DNA of 64,000 bases from positions 69,002,186-69,066,185 of the forward strand of contig OU342630.1 in the NCBI GenBank assembly GCA_910589415.1, read 5' to 3'. Shown in pieces: positions 12,501 to 24,573 of the stretch; within the stretch, counting starts at the first letter, position 1, and each line of letters starts with the position of its first letter. Source of the DNA: Malachius bipustulatus (Eukaryota > Arthropoda > Insecta > Coleoptera > Melyridae). The notes under the pieces are model-generated. The model was not told where the DNA came from. It saw only the letters and a program-made list of their open reading frames with translations, and searched no databases. The position numbers were made by a program, and so were the translations under genes.

Positions 12501-12851
12501 ATTTATAAATGGGTAGGAACCCATGCTATCTGCACTATGTTAGATCAGGAAACCTTTATGCGAGACTGATAATTGCCTGTTATCCCTTGAAACTTTTACT
12601 ATACCAACTTTTACTAACAATGCCAGCAACTACATATAAAAAAATAATACATATAAACCTATAAAAAAAATGTTTTAACCACCGGCGATGGTTTTTAAGG
12701 TGAACAAGGTTGCTTATGACCAACCGTGATAAATATGTACGTGAAAATATCAAAAGAACCAAAAAAAAATACAGCAGAAAAATACCTAATACGTTCACAA
12801 TTTTTTGCTTTTTGCATACACAATCATTTTCTCCTGTTTAATTTAATTATA

Positions 12852-13470
12852 CAGGGTGATTATTACAACCTGAAATATTCAAGTATCTCGAAAAGCGCTC
12901 ACTGTTGAAAAATATTTTTTGCAAAAGTAGTTTGTTAGATGAGGGACATTACTTAAACACAAAACAACTACCGTGCACCTCTCACCCCTCTTGAGGGAGC
13001 GGGGATAACTTTGAAATTTTAGGCAGCAACCCCTTTTTGCGAATTCGTTTTCAGTGAAAAAACATGCGCAAAAAATCTTCAAGATAAGTCTTACATATTT
13101 TTTGTCGCTGAATACAAATCCGCAAGAAAAAATAGAGATTGCTAGAAATTTCAAAGTTAACCACACTCCTTCGCAAGGGATGTTGGGTGTATAACTAGGG
13201 TGGTGTTTGTGTTTAAACGGTGTCTCTGATTGAACAAAACCTTTTTTGAAAAATACATTTTCCGCGCACTGCTTGCTTTTAAGATATTGGGAGAAATTAA
13301 CAAAACGTCCAAAACGTAAATTATTTAAGATAAATCTGACGCAATATTCGTCGCCGAATTTGAATTCATAATAAAAAATTGGGGTGGATATTTAAAATTT
13401 TATAGATGCTTTAAAAAAAAAAAAATTCCGCTTATTCCTTACTACTCGAGATATTTATTTAATTTCTTCG
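12852..13470. mobile_element. Degenerate one-ended TA-flanked element
   Basis: The left end is TA followed by CAGGGTGATTATTACAACC, like the foldback family seen elsewhere, but no matching CCCTG end is visible nearby. Inside, a diverged direct repeat (about 13078-13130 and 13330-13390, sharing AAGATAA and TCGC.GAAT) can be seen. The right boundary is uncertain. Confidence 0.35.
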
Positions 13471-13984
13471 CATTTCAATTTTCCACGAAACAGCTTATTA
13501 GAACGAAATGCATTTCCGTGCAATTTTACGAGAGGAAAACTCGAGATGATATCCTGATATAATAACACGCTAAATTGTGGAGCATATCCCATTATATCCT
13601 CTACGGTCACATAAGTAATTGGAGGAGTCACATAAATAATGACTTGCTCCAATTTAAGCCAAGTTTCAAGTACTTAATTTAATATCCCTGCCACAAGGAT
13701 CTCCGTACTTTCCAGGAATAATAAGACACGAGACGTATTACATATATTTTGATTAGGAATTTGTGCAGATATTTCCAAGTTTAAACAGAGTTAGATGAAT
13801 TATGTAATCCTCTACTCGTATTTGCTGTATCCGTCAAGTTAGGATAAGTTATTAGCAGGTAGTCTTATCTTGAATGTTTCATGAAATAATATATTTGGTT
13901 CTTATAATATTATATTATTTCTATTAATATAGTAAGAATAAATTCTAAAAGTTTTTACAGCTTGATGAGGCTAAGGGTTCTCTT
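13471..13984. other. AT-rich stretch with no recognised gene
   Basis: Nothing recognisable. There are short open frames without motifs only. Confidence 0.4.
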
Positions 13985-15745
13985 TAATGCTCTTAACCTC
14001 TGGTAATAAATAAGGGAAGTAAAGGAAAAAGAAGCGGTAGAAAAGTGCGAAGAAATTCAAGCATTACAGAAGAAGCACGGCAGTTACAACTTGCATCGAA
14101 AAGTTGTAACACCAGCAACTTCCAAAACAAACATTTTTTATAGGAATTTATATTCTCATGGAATTCTCACATACTCGGAAAGGCAAATTATCATAGACAA
14201 ACAAACTAAAATCAACACCTAAAGGATACCTAGAAAAACTGTTCAAAGGCTATACAGAAAACAATTTGAAATAGAAGAGACTCTAAGTGAACCGGAAATA
14301 TTGCAAAAGGAAGTACAAATGGCCATAGCAAAGTTAAAAGAAACACCAAGCCCAGACAAAACTTCTCAAGCTATTCAATGAAGGAGCAAACAAGCGCTTT
14401 ACACTAATATTCAACAACATTTACGACGTCGGGAAAATTTCATCAGAACTGCCGAAATCTGATTTCGTTGCGATTCCAAATAAAAGCAGATTAAAGAAAC
14501 GCGAAGGGAACCGTCTAATAAGTCTTATGAGCGATCTCTTAAAAGTATTTCGAGCACTAGAGAAGCACTGTTTGCAGTAGGTACAAGTCTTATTCCAGAG
14601 ATGCCGAGACATGGATTGCGACGTCCACATGCATATGAATTTACTATCAAAATGATTGGACCAAGTAAAACACGAAATGGTTATCAAAATATTGAAAGAA
14701 GCAGGTATCGACGACAAAGACCGGAAAATAATTGGGAACCTCTATTGGAACCAGATTGCTAGAGTTACGGAAAAACGGATTATATACCTCTTATCTTCAA
14801 CCTCTACTTGGAACGCATCTTCAATGAAGCCCTATGATGGATAGCATGAACAAGGCAATTCCGATAAACGGACACCGGCTGATTACCATTAGGTACACCG
14901 ATGATACTATCGTCCTTGCTGATAGTATCGAGGACTTACATTCCCTGATGGATTGATGGATAAAATCACCCATCGCAGCAGTGAGTATGGCCTTGAAGTC
15001 AATGTAAATAAAACCTATGATAATAGGAGTAACAGAAGTCGCCTACTCATGAACCAAGCTGCCATCGGAAGAGTTGACCACTACAACTATCTAGGAACCA
15101 TCATTAGTGAAGACTTGATCAACGCACGGGAAATAAAATCACTCATAGTATCTACCTTTAAGCGCATGAGCGCCTTTTTTAAATGTCATAATTTCACTCT
15201 TGACAGTAAGACTCTTGCGATGCTACGTTTTTTTCTCTCCTTTATGGTGCATAATCCTGGACACTCAATGAAACCACAACCTAAAAACTCAAAAGCTTTC
15301 GAGTAGAAGCTTGGTCGCTCTTGTAGAGCCACATCTAAAGGAGAGTCCTGAGAATCTCATAGACGGAAAAAAGTGACAAACTTCCAAGTTTTGAGAACAA
15401 TGGAAAAAGACCTGGATCTGATGTCCACAATAATAATTAAAGCCAGAAAACTGGAATACCTGGGTCACATTATGAGAGACGAAGGAACATACGATTTACT
15501 ACAAACAATTCTTCAAGAATAAATATTTGGATGAAGAGGACCATGCAGGAAGACGCAGGATATCGTGGCACAAGAGCCTCAGAACCCAGTTTAACAGAAC
15601 GTCGTCGGAGTTCTTTTGGATTGTATGATTATCGGCAATATTCGCAACGGATAGGCACCCTAAGAAGAAGAAGAACCTCTTGTAGATCAGAAACGAATCA
15701 AACATGTATATTTCATCAATCAAAGATCAAAATTATCACGAACGG
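13985..15745 (+). pseudogene. Decayed RTE-like non-LTR reverse transcriptase
   Basis: Scattered in three frames, in the correct order, are pieces of an insect endonuclease-reverse transcriptase. EKCEEIQALQKKHGSYNLH (from about 14045) comes first. EALFAV (about 14562) marks the RT finger region. HEMVIKILKEAGIDDK and NLYWNQIARV (14670-14765) follow the palm A region, where the catalytic KAFD box is unreadable. INGHRL, IRYTDDT and ADSIEDL (about 14865-14940) are the palm C region, with YTDD in place of YADD. VDHYNYLGTIISEDL (about 15075) comes next, then RKLEYLGHIMRDEG and IIGNIRNG at the C-terminus. Many stops and frameshifts are present. The order matches RTE-clade elements; clade is from memory of the motif set. 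Confidence 0.75.
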
Positions 15746-16460
15746 TGAGCCGAGAAACGAACCTACGCCCAGTCGGCAAGTCTTGTATATCTTGCAGTGA
15801 AGAAGTCGAAGTCTGAGTCGTATAAATTATAATGTTTGCCTCAAAAAAACATTAGGTCATCCCAGCCAATTAGAAAAAAGTTTCGAAATGAGAGGTAATA
15901 TAGCAAGAAGCAATGCAGTCAACTCCCCAACAAGCCAATTTTTTTAACCACGCTTTTCACCAGGTACTTTCAAGTAGTAATTCGAATTTTCTTTTGAATT
16001 CAATTTTATTACTGTTCTTAATTAGGTAAATTCATATAAAGTCAAGATCAGCAGAAGTATAAAACAATAATTAAAGATAAGTATTTAAATTCTGAATAAG
16101 CCTGGCTAAATGTTTCTGGAACAACTATAGCTTTCCTAAAATTTGTAACGTACACCCTGTACGTACTGGCTAAATGCCAGCGACACAGGGACAACGGCGG
16201 GCGCGCGCAGTGAGTGAGTGATGGTGGGTTTTAGTGCATCGGCCGACTGGAGGCCTCGAGTTCGTCGAGTCTCATCGACCTCGACTGTCAAGTTGCAATC
16301 AGGTGCGTTTCATCATCATACCTGCGTTTTCACTTTTTTTCTCTCCTGGAAATTCGCTAGAGGAAGGTCGTTTCCGCAAACACCTTAAGTTTCCTGAAAT
16401 GGCGTCGTGAACTTTCACGTGAATTATTATAAGAATCAACTACGTTTTTGGCTTGCTTTT

Positions 16461-16560
16461 TCCCTGGAGGCATTCTTTTCCCTGGAGGCAATTTTTCCCT
16501 GGAGGCAACTTTATCCCTGGAGGTCATCTTTTCCCTGGAGTTCACTCTTTTCCCTGGAGG
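16461..16560 (+). repeat. Six-copy 18-bp minisatellite in the LTR
   Basis: TCCCTGGAGG recurs at 16461, 16479, 16496, 16514, 16532 (ending GAGT) and 16551, with spacings of 17-19 bases separated by T-rich linkers. Position within the putative U3 suggests an enhancer-like array, as in other retroelement LTRs; that role is inferred. Confidence 0.8.
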
Positions 16561-16795
16561 CCATCTTTTTCGTACCGAGAAGAACTCCACGTACCAAGGC
16601 AGATTTTCTTGGATACCAAGTCACCCTTTCAAACCAAGCAAGTTCCTGGAGCCAAGCCATACGAAGATAAGTGCCTTGTAAACTCTTAGCACCCGATCCA
16701 TTCATTCGACTAGCACCGCACGCTCTTGTTTTTTTATTATCTGTTAACCGTGCTCAAGAGTGTAATATTAATCACTGTGATATATTTTATATTTT

Positions 16796-16801
16796 AATAA
16801 A
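16796..16801 (+). promoter_or_regulatory. Polyadenylation signal AATAAA in the LTR
   Basis: Canonical hexamer about 140 bases before the LTR end, followed by a GTTGTTCTGC-type U/G-rich stretch. Confidence 0.45.
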
Positions 16802-16940
16802 GAGTACCTGTTGTTCTGCTGACCCGCTTGTTATTGTTGACCCTCTTAGACTAGCGACTCAACCTACGACCCTTGTTTTTCTTGTCTCATGCTCTCAGCG
16901 ATTATTTTTCCCCTCTAAGGGTTTAATAGTTCGTTTCAAG

Positions 16941-16954
16941 TGGCGCCCAACGTG
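16941..16954 (+). other. Primer-binding site matching tRNA-Lys
   Basis: TGGCGCCCAACGTG is complementary to the 3' end of insect tRNA-Lys (CACGUUGGGCGCCA). Retroelements such as Osvaldo are known to prime from tRNA-Lys. Fourteen consecutive matches directly after a putative LTR make chance unlikely. Confidence 0.75.
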
Positions 16955-18549
16955 TCTATCTGCCAATAATTCGTTTCAAATTAAACTTGTATTGCTTGCA
17001 AAATTTTGCTAAAATCTAATGGAAAAGAGTTAATTAAACCTGTTCAATCGTTTTATGTAAGTACATTTGCCAATATTTAGTTGCGTTAATCAAATTATAA
17101 TTGCACCACTTCCCCATTAACGTTCTCGAGTCATGCAAATTGTGAAGATTACAATCAATCAAATTCTGCATTACGTAACTGCAAATAGGGATCTAAAAAT
17201 ACCCAGCTACTATCGCATGCAACAGGGTTGCCCTTCACCTAGGAATCAGCAAGCCTTTTTCGTGGACGAATCCTTTTCAAGGGCGGCTAATAAATCAACT
17301 GATTCCTATCGTGACTGCGATTATCTAGGCATTAAGTAGGTTTAGCTACCGCAATAAAATTGCGAATCCGAGTGTGATTAGCTGAAGAAATTTGCTGTTG
17401 ATTTATCTTGATACATTTCCTTAGAGTAAATGAAGAGTTGGTTTATATTGGTTGATACGAGTATCTGCAGTACACTTTGGTGCAAAAAATAAGTTTTTCT
17501 AATAACAATCAAAAGTATTTTTTTACAATATGGATTAGTGAAAAAAATTACTCTAAATTGTGAGAAATTATCATCCACAAAGGTCTCGCTCACCCAATAC
17601 AAGATTTTATTTTCTACGTCAATAAAATTACTATGCTCAGTCTTTTTCCAAGATTTTTTGAAGCACTCCACATGGTATATTACCTATCATGTTATGGAAA
17701 TTGTATAAATTATTTTAAACAATCGATTTATAATCATTGGAATGAAGTTAAACACGTGTAGAGTTAAACGATGAAATTTTTTAACAAAACGCCACTGAAT
17801 ATTGAATGAACATTAAAAATAAAAAATGTGCCATCGTCATTCTACATGTTGTAACATTATGACATGTCAACATCGATCATGGTATTAATCTCCGCATGCA
17901 TTGACAACAGCAAGAGGCGATGCCACCGACCGCCCTCATCACGGGGATGAATATTGCATGAGCTGGGGGTGGTAAGCGCCCTTATATCCCCATCGAGGCG
18001 CTAATGACCGTACTGACGTCCGCAGAGGCCGTTCAGGTGATTATATCTATAGCACTCTTCATACAGTGCGGCAATTTGGCTCATTCCCGGAAATTCTGCT
18101 GCACAATAACTTTCAAAGATTACTTTTCTGAACAAAGATAATAATTTATAGGTACCTAACATTTAATGGCATTATGTGGAGAGTAATAGTTTTGATTTTG
18201 ATACCGAGTGAACAATAATTAGCAATTAAAAAAATAGTTATTAGTCCTCGTAATAGAAAAGGGAACTTTATAAAAATGTCCAGTGTAGTATTCAGAATTT
18301 GACAGCAGAAATTAAGTGTTTTGGGTGTGACTCAAGACTGTTGTCGATGCCAGACGCTTTACTGTTTTCCCGTCGACGTCAAAAGTTTCATCTCGTAGTC
18401 GTCAAAAAACCTTACTGCAGTTGTGAAAAGCACCTGCAGATGAGAATCTGCAGTAGTTACCTACCTATATTATTTTATAACAGGGAAAATTATGAAAGGT
18501 CTTCATACAGTCATCTCGTTCTAGATGACGTGTCTTCAACATTTTTGCT
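16955..18549. other. No gene recognised; GC-rich island near 17900-18050
   Basis: No gag/pol motif follows the primer site. Most of the stretch is AT-rich. About 17900-18050 is noticeably richer in G+C and shows no transposon signature; it could be a regulatory element, which is speculation. Confidence 0.4.
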
Positions 18550-19400
18550 GCACCATTAACCAAGGTCTTCCCTGCTGGCAGATCTCTGGAATCGAGTGGT
18601 CCCAGGACTGCATAGCGAGTTTGCGGGAGTGCTGGACAATCAAATACTAGGTACATGAGAAGAAGATTTTTACTGCTTTTCGTTGCAGACCTTACATTTC
18701 TTCTTAGGTTCTTCTCTGTAGATCTCATATCTATGTGGGTGCGGGTGATCTCTCAAGAGGCAGTACCCAGTGAAAAGTCACACCACCGTCTTAGGGCCCA
18801 GGAAATGTTACCTCCTGTTCTGGCTAGTTGAGCTGCAACCTCGTTAAGCTATATTCCTCGGTGACTAAGTACTCAATCAATTATTACTTTGTTGTATTTG
18901 GCTATAGATCAACGAGGTCTTGGCAGCCATTCAAGATCAATTTCTATCTGATTTCATGGCATGCAAGATGTCAAGACTAGCCTGACCCTTCCCAAAGAAT
19001 ATTTCTGTATCCATTTCAGTCTAGAATGTGGTAGCATAATGTCCCTAGTGACATAATGCTTACTAGTTTTTGGTAATTTTCCATATACACACTACCACCG
19101 GTAACAATCTCTCTCTTTGAGCCGTCAATGTACCAACCCCCTTTTCAGACATACGTGTGCCATTTTTTCCCTTTTTGCTGGTCAGTTAAGGTCTCAAATG
19201 ACATGAATGACATCTTGGAACTCCTGCCATCAGATCTTATTTCCAAGATCCTTGGAGGATCCGTGTTCACCCCAGTGATTTTGTTGCAACCCCTAAGCCA
19301 CTATTTACTATTAGTGACTCGTTTTTGATATGAATATCAAGAGTGGTGGGTTTAGTATGGCATACAATGCTGCCTTCGATGAAAAATGTGTCCGTCTGGT
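18550..19400 (-). pseudogene. RNase H and C-terminal relic of a non-LTR retrotransposon
   Basis: On the minus strand, near 19138-19075, GWYIDGSKREIVTGGSVYME is the start of an RNase H domain with its catalytic Asp, followed by VSIMSLG. Near 18790-18660, FTGYCLLRDHPH and then CKVCNEK resemble the TGH box and zinc-knuckle-like tail found after RNase H in I/R1-type elements. Stops and frameshifts interrupt it. The separation of the two parts is right for one domain, so this is a single decayed copy rather than unrelated scraps. Confidence 0.65.
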
Positions 19401-19902
19401 TGAAGTAAAGTGTTTCAGAACGGTTACTATTTTGCGTTGTTTTGTTTCATTGCTGATGTTTCACAAAACAGAAACCACATAAAACTCGACTTGCCCGATT
19501 GGTTGAAATCGGAAATTAGAAAAACTTGAAATTAGTTAAAAAGCAACTCTTCTCAGTTTTATTCTTTCATCAATAGTAAAGAAGATAATGCCACTATACC
19601 TAAGGAATTGATGGCAAATCACAGTTGCAGGAAAGTTAAACCTACCTCCTTTTTCTTACTTATCTAGAACTGCCTCTCACACTCATTCATCATCAAATTG
19701 CCGCATCGGGGGAAAATTTAAAACTACCTAAGAAAGCGAATAATAAAAGACCTATAAACAGGGAGAATTAATGCATAGTTATTTCTTAAATAATATTATA
19801 CACAAGTGCAGCCGAAATAACTCATTTTTAAAGTTGTATTCGGGAAATAGGTCAGAACGTAATATGGAGCTTTCTCATGAAGTTACTAAGTCTCTCTCTG
19901 TC

Positions 19903-19942
<40 letters not shown>

Positions 19943-20928
19943 GCGAAGTCTACAAAATGCAGTCAATGTAGATGCATATAAATTTTGTGAAGTGCACGTG
20001 AATTTTGTAGAACAAGACATATGAAATACCTTCCCACACCATTTTAGAAGGGACAAGGATACTTATCATTGATACAATAACGTGACTGAAATATGTTATT
20101 TTATCTTCAGCGTTATCGAAAGGTTACTACAGCGCACAGGAAGGCCTAATAATAAATCATGTAATACCTACTCCCCAGTTTCTCTTATCTCACGTTTATC
20201 TGTCCCATTTGTTGTAGCGTTTAAATCAAGCTCGCAAAATTACCTTTTCATGAAAACTTATACTTATTTGAGCCATGGATTTTGTACCGATGTTCGATAA
20301 TCTGCGGTGTTTTAGAGACTAATCTAAGAGTGAAGATTTGCAAGGCGGACAAGTAGTTTTTGGAAACATCAGATTAAGTTTGAAGAAGTAAACGGTAGAC
20401 AAGACTGAGACTTAGAGAAAAACTGAGACTGCTTTTTTTAATAAGTCTGGAATTGAATAATAATTACTCCCATCTGTTCTTGTAAACCAATCTCTGAAGA
20501 TTATTGTTTAGGACAGACCGGAATATCTTGAATTATATAAAGCCGTATTCAAGGACTATTCAATTATTGTAAGTCCGTCTCATAGAATAATAGTTGGAAA
20601 TCTGACTAGAAAACAGAGGGGCTTGTAAGTTAATGTCGTTGGCAGATAACCCAATGCCAGTGCCTATAGAACAGCACTGAAGTTTTAAACTTTATCCATT
20701 ATCAACTTCGGTTCGTGATTGCGCTTCGATAAATTCAGTGGTATTTCTGTGACGCAAAATCGATACTTTGCAAAACTGTTATGTAAAATGGAACGAAATG
20801 TATAATACATTATTTATATAAAAGGTGCCCATGACAGCTGTCATGATAACAAAGCTTCTTGAGTATGTTGACCATATTCCGTTGAGTATGTTCATAACAA
20901 AAAATGTCCTTTAATCGTTTTAAATGTA
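19401..20928. other. No gene recognised
   Basis: AT-rich, with a microsatellite near 19892-19952. Nothing else recognised. Confidence 0.4.
19890..19952 (+). repeat. (TCTG)n/(TC)n microsatellite
   Basis: About 60 bases alternate TCTCTG, TCTG and then pure TC dinucleotides. The 66-residue open frame crossing it (LSVSVCLSVSLSLSLS) is a product of the repeat. Confidence 0.9.
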
Positions 20929-22090
20929 CAGGATGTCGATGAAAGATACCACCAACGCACTACCATAGATTTACGAGTAAAAAATATGTCGATTTAACCG
21001 AAATATATCGTTATCCAAAATGGCACCCTTTTTAAGATACATTCCTTGAAATGGGGCTAACCAAACACACATTTTCCAGAATAAGTCAAAAAAGGATTAA
21101 CAGAGAAACTTCAAAATGGCTACGCCTACTATACTAGGTTTTGTTAAAAGCAATAAACTGACATAGTTTTACAAACATTGACATACAGAGGGATCGTGTT
21201 TTTGATGTGACGTCTTGCTTTTTACCCCACGGCGCCATTGAGATTCTGTATTTTTTATCTATTTTTTTTATCAAATATTCATGATCCAAATAAACAAGGT
21301 ATATCAGCGCGCAGCCTGTGACGTCAGTGTGGTGATAGCAGAGACAACAATTATCTTTCTCTATGGGTGATGATAGCTATATGCGATTTGTATCGTATCA
21401 CAGTAAGCTCCAGCACTTTTTATTATACTCCACAAATGTTGACTTTCACCTTAAAATATTTTCAATTCTTCCGTTCGAGCTTGGATTACAATCACCAGAG
21501 TGACGTCATGCGCAGCGCCGACGAGTTTTTAGTCTCAAGCTGAGATACCTTGTGTAGTTGTATCATGGTAAACTTTTTGCCCTTTTATAAAATTTTAGTA
21601 TCTTGCATCGTTTTACCGTAATTAATTTAATTAAAATAAGATTTTCATAAATACGTTTTCGTGGTGTAAGTCCATCATAAAAATTAATTACGGGAAAACC
21701 ATGCAAAATACCAAACTTTTATAAGAGAACAAAAAGTTTAAGAATACTTACGCCTATGGATAAAAAATACATAATCAATCAATGGCGTGCGTATAAAAAA
21801 TTTCTGGACTAAAAAGTGAGACGTGACATCAAAAACAGGAACATCCTGTATGTCAATGTTTATAAAACTATGTCAGTTTATTGCCCTTAACAACAGTAGT
21901 AAACGGTGCCTACTTTTTGAAGTTTCTAAGTTTCATTTTTGACTTACTCTGGAAAACTTATTTTGGTTGACCCTTTTTTAAGAGCTGCGAGAATCTTGAG
22001 AAGGGTGCCTTTTTGGGCAAATAATTTCGATTAAATCATCGTATTTTTTACTCAGGAATCTGTGGTAAAACACCTTTTAGCGACACTTAT
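20929..22090. mobile_element. Foldback element carrying a nested MITE
   Basis: The left end CAGGATGTCGATGAAAGATA follows a TA. The arms pair across 20929-21290 and 21730-22090, for example TTTACGAGTAAAAAATA on the left with its complement near 22050, and the segment AACTTTTTGCCC near 21570 with 21735. The right tip is diverged and its end is approximate. About 260 bases present only in the left half are a separate insertion at 21294-21553. Confidence 0.65.
21294..21553. mobile_element. MITE nested in the foldback element
   Basis: The ends are ACAAGGTATATCAGC and GCTGAGATACCTTGT, inverted, and both arms also carry TGACGTCA with GCGCAGC. The mirror arm of the host foldback lacks this segment, which is direct evidence for insertion. 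Family unknown. Confidence 0.6.
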
Positions 22091-22654
22091 AATAAATTTA
22101 TTGGATTACAAAAAATACTTGCAGTATGGACATGGATGTTTGTATTCGTTTATTTAGCTATTTATACAAGGTGTAAATAAATAAGTGAGAATAATTTACG
22201 GGTGGGACTTTTTTGAAAATTAAATAGATTTTTTAAATAAAAATACTATTTGCCTCTTCTGTTGAGATACGACCTCTTGTAGGGGGAGTCAAAAAAGTAG
22301 TTTTCATTCTGAAATATATTTTAGATAGTCTGATTTATTCTAAATAAAATTTCTACGGCAGTAAATCTTATTACTTCATAATGATTTAATGATTTTTTTC
22401 TGGGAAATCTTACGAAAAAAATGCAAGAGACCTTTTTTATTTAGAATAAATCGGCTTATTCAAAGCATATTTTAAAATTATCACAGCTATAAGAATAAAA
22501 ATATTTGAGAAAACAGAGGTGGCATTTTCTTCCCCTTGAAATAATAGAGAAAATTACCATAGTGGAGCGACTATGTCTTTATCTACACATTTAAGATAAA
22601 TGTTCCCTCTTTTTGCAGTATTATGTTGAAGTTTACTGAGTAAGATTAAAACAT

Positions 22655-23121
22655 CAGTTAATAATATTTTATAATTTTCCTAAAATCAATATTGATGTTT
22701 TGAAGTTGTAGGTATCTTTGAACTGGAAATTCGGAAAATATTATTTGCCGTAAGGTAAAGGAAAACTTTGGTATGATTTTTATTACGCATTAGCTTTAGG
22801 TATCCTACTGTTTTCGGTCAATTGGTCCATCTTCAGGGGTAAAAGAACAGCTTAAAGTAAGCGTTGTTGTTAAACGTTACCTCATCATAACACTCTTCTG
22901 GGCGTTTACCACTGCTTACTTTAAGCTGTTCTTTTACTCGTGAGAATGGGCCAATAGACCGAAACAGCTAGGATACCTAAATAAGCTCATAAGTAATAAA
23001 AGTTATAAAAAAATTAGGCTTCGATTTTCTTTCACCATACCGTAAATAATATCTTGTCAAAATTCCAGTTCAAAGATGCCTACAGCTTCAAAACATAAAA
23101 ATTTTAATAAATATTATCAAA
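22655..23121. mobile_element. Foldback palindrome, ~210-bp arms
   Basis: GATGTTTTGAAGTTGTAGGT on the left mirrors the segment near 23085 on the right. The core AAAAGAACAGCTTAAAGTAAG mirrors CTTACTTTAAGCTGTTCTTT around a ~50-base centre. The arms are diverged. The outer ends are not sharply defined and have no conserved tip. Confidence 0.6.
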
Positions 23122-23552
23122 AAATTCTTTTTAGTAGGTAAGTGAGATTTTTAACTTGATTTTATTTTTTCTGGTTAGTTGAAAATGCTTCTTGAATGAA
23201 AAATCATCTTTTGAACAAGAGCATAATGAAAGAGAGAAGCTTGTTACAAAATTATAAAATTAAATGTCAAATCAAAAAGGAAGGAAAGAGAAAGTTTAAA
23301 ACGTTAGGATTAGAGAGACTATTCCACTCATCTAAAAATTTTCTAGTAATTTGATCAGAAACCAGAGGTGTTTTAGCTAAAAAACTTTCAGTTCTGATTG
23401 GTGTTTCAGAGTGGTGTGTTTTCAACGTCAGATCCATGGATACAAATCTTTAAACAATGTAAAGTTTGGCAGTTTGACAACAAATAATTGTAGCTGCAAG
23501 TCAAAATGAATTTAAATTTTTTGACCTTTCACTTTATTTGTGAAATAGTCTA

Positions 23553-23808
23553 AAGACACGTATCCACCAAAGCAACAAAGGGGAACATTTATGTTTCTGT
23601 TCCAAATTTCCGAAATGTTTACGAATGTTCCTAGTACGTTGCTCAATGTTCCGTGATGTTGCTAGTCGAATTTGTTGCTTGTTGTATGTTGCCATTTGTT
23701 TGCACGCAATATTTTGCACTTGTTTCTTGAAGTTTCTAAAATTTGGAACAAGAAGCAACAAATGGAAACAAAATGTTCCTGTGTGTTGCTTTGGTGGAGA
23801 GACACCTT
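23553..23808. mobile_element. 256-bp MITE with CCACCAAAGCAACA ends
   Basis: The ends AAGACACGTATCCACCAAAG and (complement) AAGGTGTCTCTCCACCAAAG share an inverted repeat that continues through GCAACA and GGAACATT. The interior repeats AATGTTCC and TGTTGC motifs in both orientations. No clear target duplication. A 75-residue open frame inside is mirrored on the other strand and is not a gene. Confidence 0.6.
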
Positions 23809-24573
23809 AATAAAATACCACTCGTGATTGACTTCATCTTATCTGTCTTTTATTTCTAAACTAAACTGAGTTTGAGTTGCTCGTCCAGCGGACTCGTTGT
23901 GTTTTCTTTACGCAGCTCACTTTCGTTAGAAATAAATCGACAGACTATCTCGAAAAGTCAATCGCTTGTGATATTACTACTGAAAACACCGCTCTTCTAA
24001 AATACGCCATCGATGCAAATTTAAAATTCAACAGAAAGCGGTATCAATCATGGAATCAACCAATTTGAAATCAAAACAACCCTATGAAAATATTGACTAA
24101 TTTTTCAGATGTTTACTGTTGGTTTCCTCACGCAGTGGTGCCCTTATATCCTATCAAAACCCAATTAAATGCAATAGAGATAGCGATTAAGGCTTCATTT
24201 GATTCCTGTATAAGTAATCCAGTACCCGATACTCGAATCGATCATTCCATCAGTATTCGTATGCGCGGAGACTTATAAAGTGAACATGAAAAGTCTAGCC
24301 GCCCTCAGCCCCCATGACATGACAGGTTACTTGTTGAACGGCGCACGTCAATAATACTCTTGATACTTAACTTACGTGGCTTTGATATTTCCATCCGTGA
24401 AATATTAGCTGCTTCCCGGCTGTTCGTCACATCCTGATAGCATTTCTACGAAGGCATTTCTACATACTTGGCGAATAAAATATCAATCATTTGGATGATA
24501 GACTGAACAAAAAAAAAAAAAAAAATTTTGTTAACAGTTTTCTAAATTTTGACTAAAATTTATATGGAAAATA
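23809..24573. other. No gene recognised; GC-rich patch 24290-24440
   Basis: Nothing recognisable apart from an A17-18 run near 24510. About 24290-24440 is richer in G+C and shows no repeat signature. Confidence 0.35.

Larger units (their letters stand above)
16158..16938 (+). mobile_element. Candidate long terminal repeat (single LTR)
   Basis: The right boundary is well supported: it lies just before a tRNA-Lys primer-binding site at 16941. AATAAA (16796-16801) is a plausible polyadenylation signal placed as expected for R/U5. The left boundary is less sure. TGTACG at 16158 would give a TG...CA LTR of 781 bp, but TGTAAC at 16144 is an alternative. The G+C-rich start, the internal minisatellite and the overlapping meaningless ORFs all fit a non-coding U3. 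No gag or pol follows downstream, so only the 5' LTR and primer site remain. Confidence 0.55.

Noticed and set aside
16357..16705. Five overlapping open frames on both strands
   Set aside because: Open because an 18-bp repeat is a multiple of three; the proteins are repeat products with no family.
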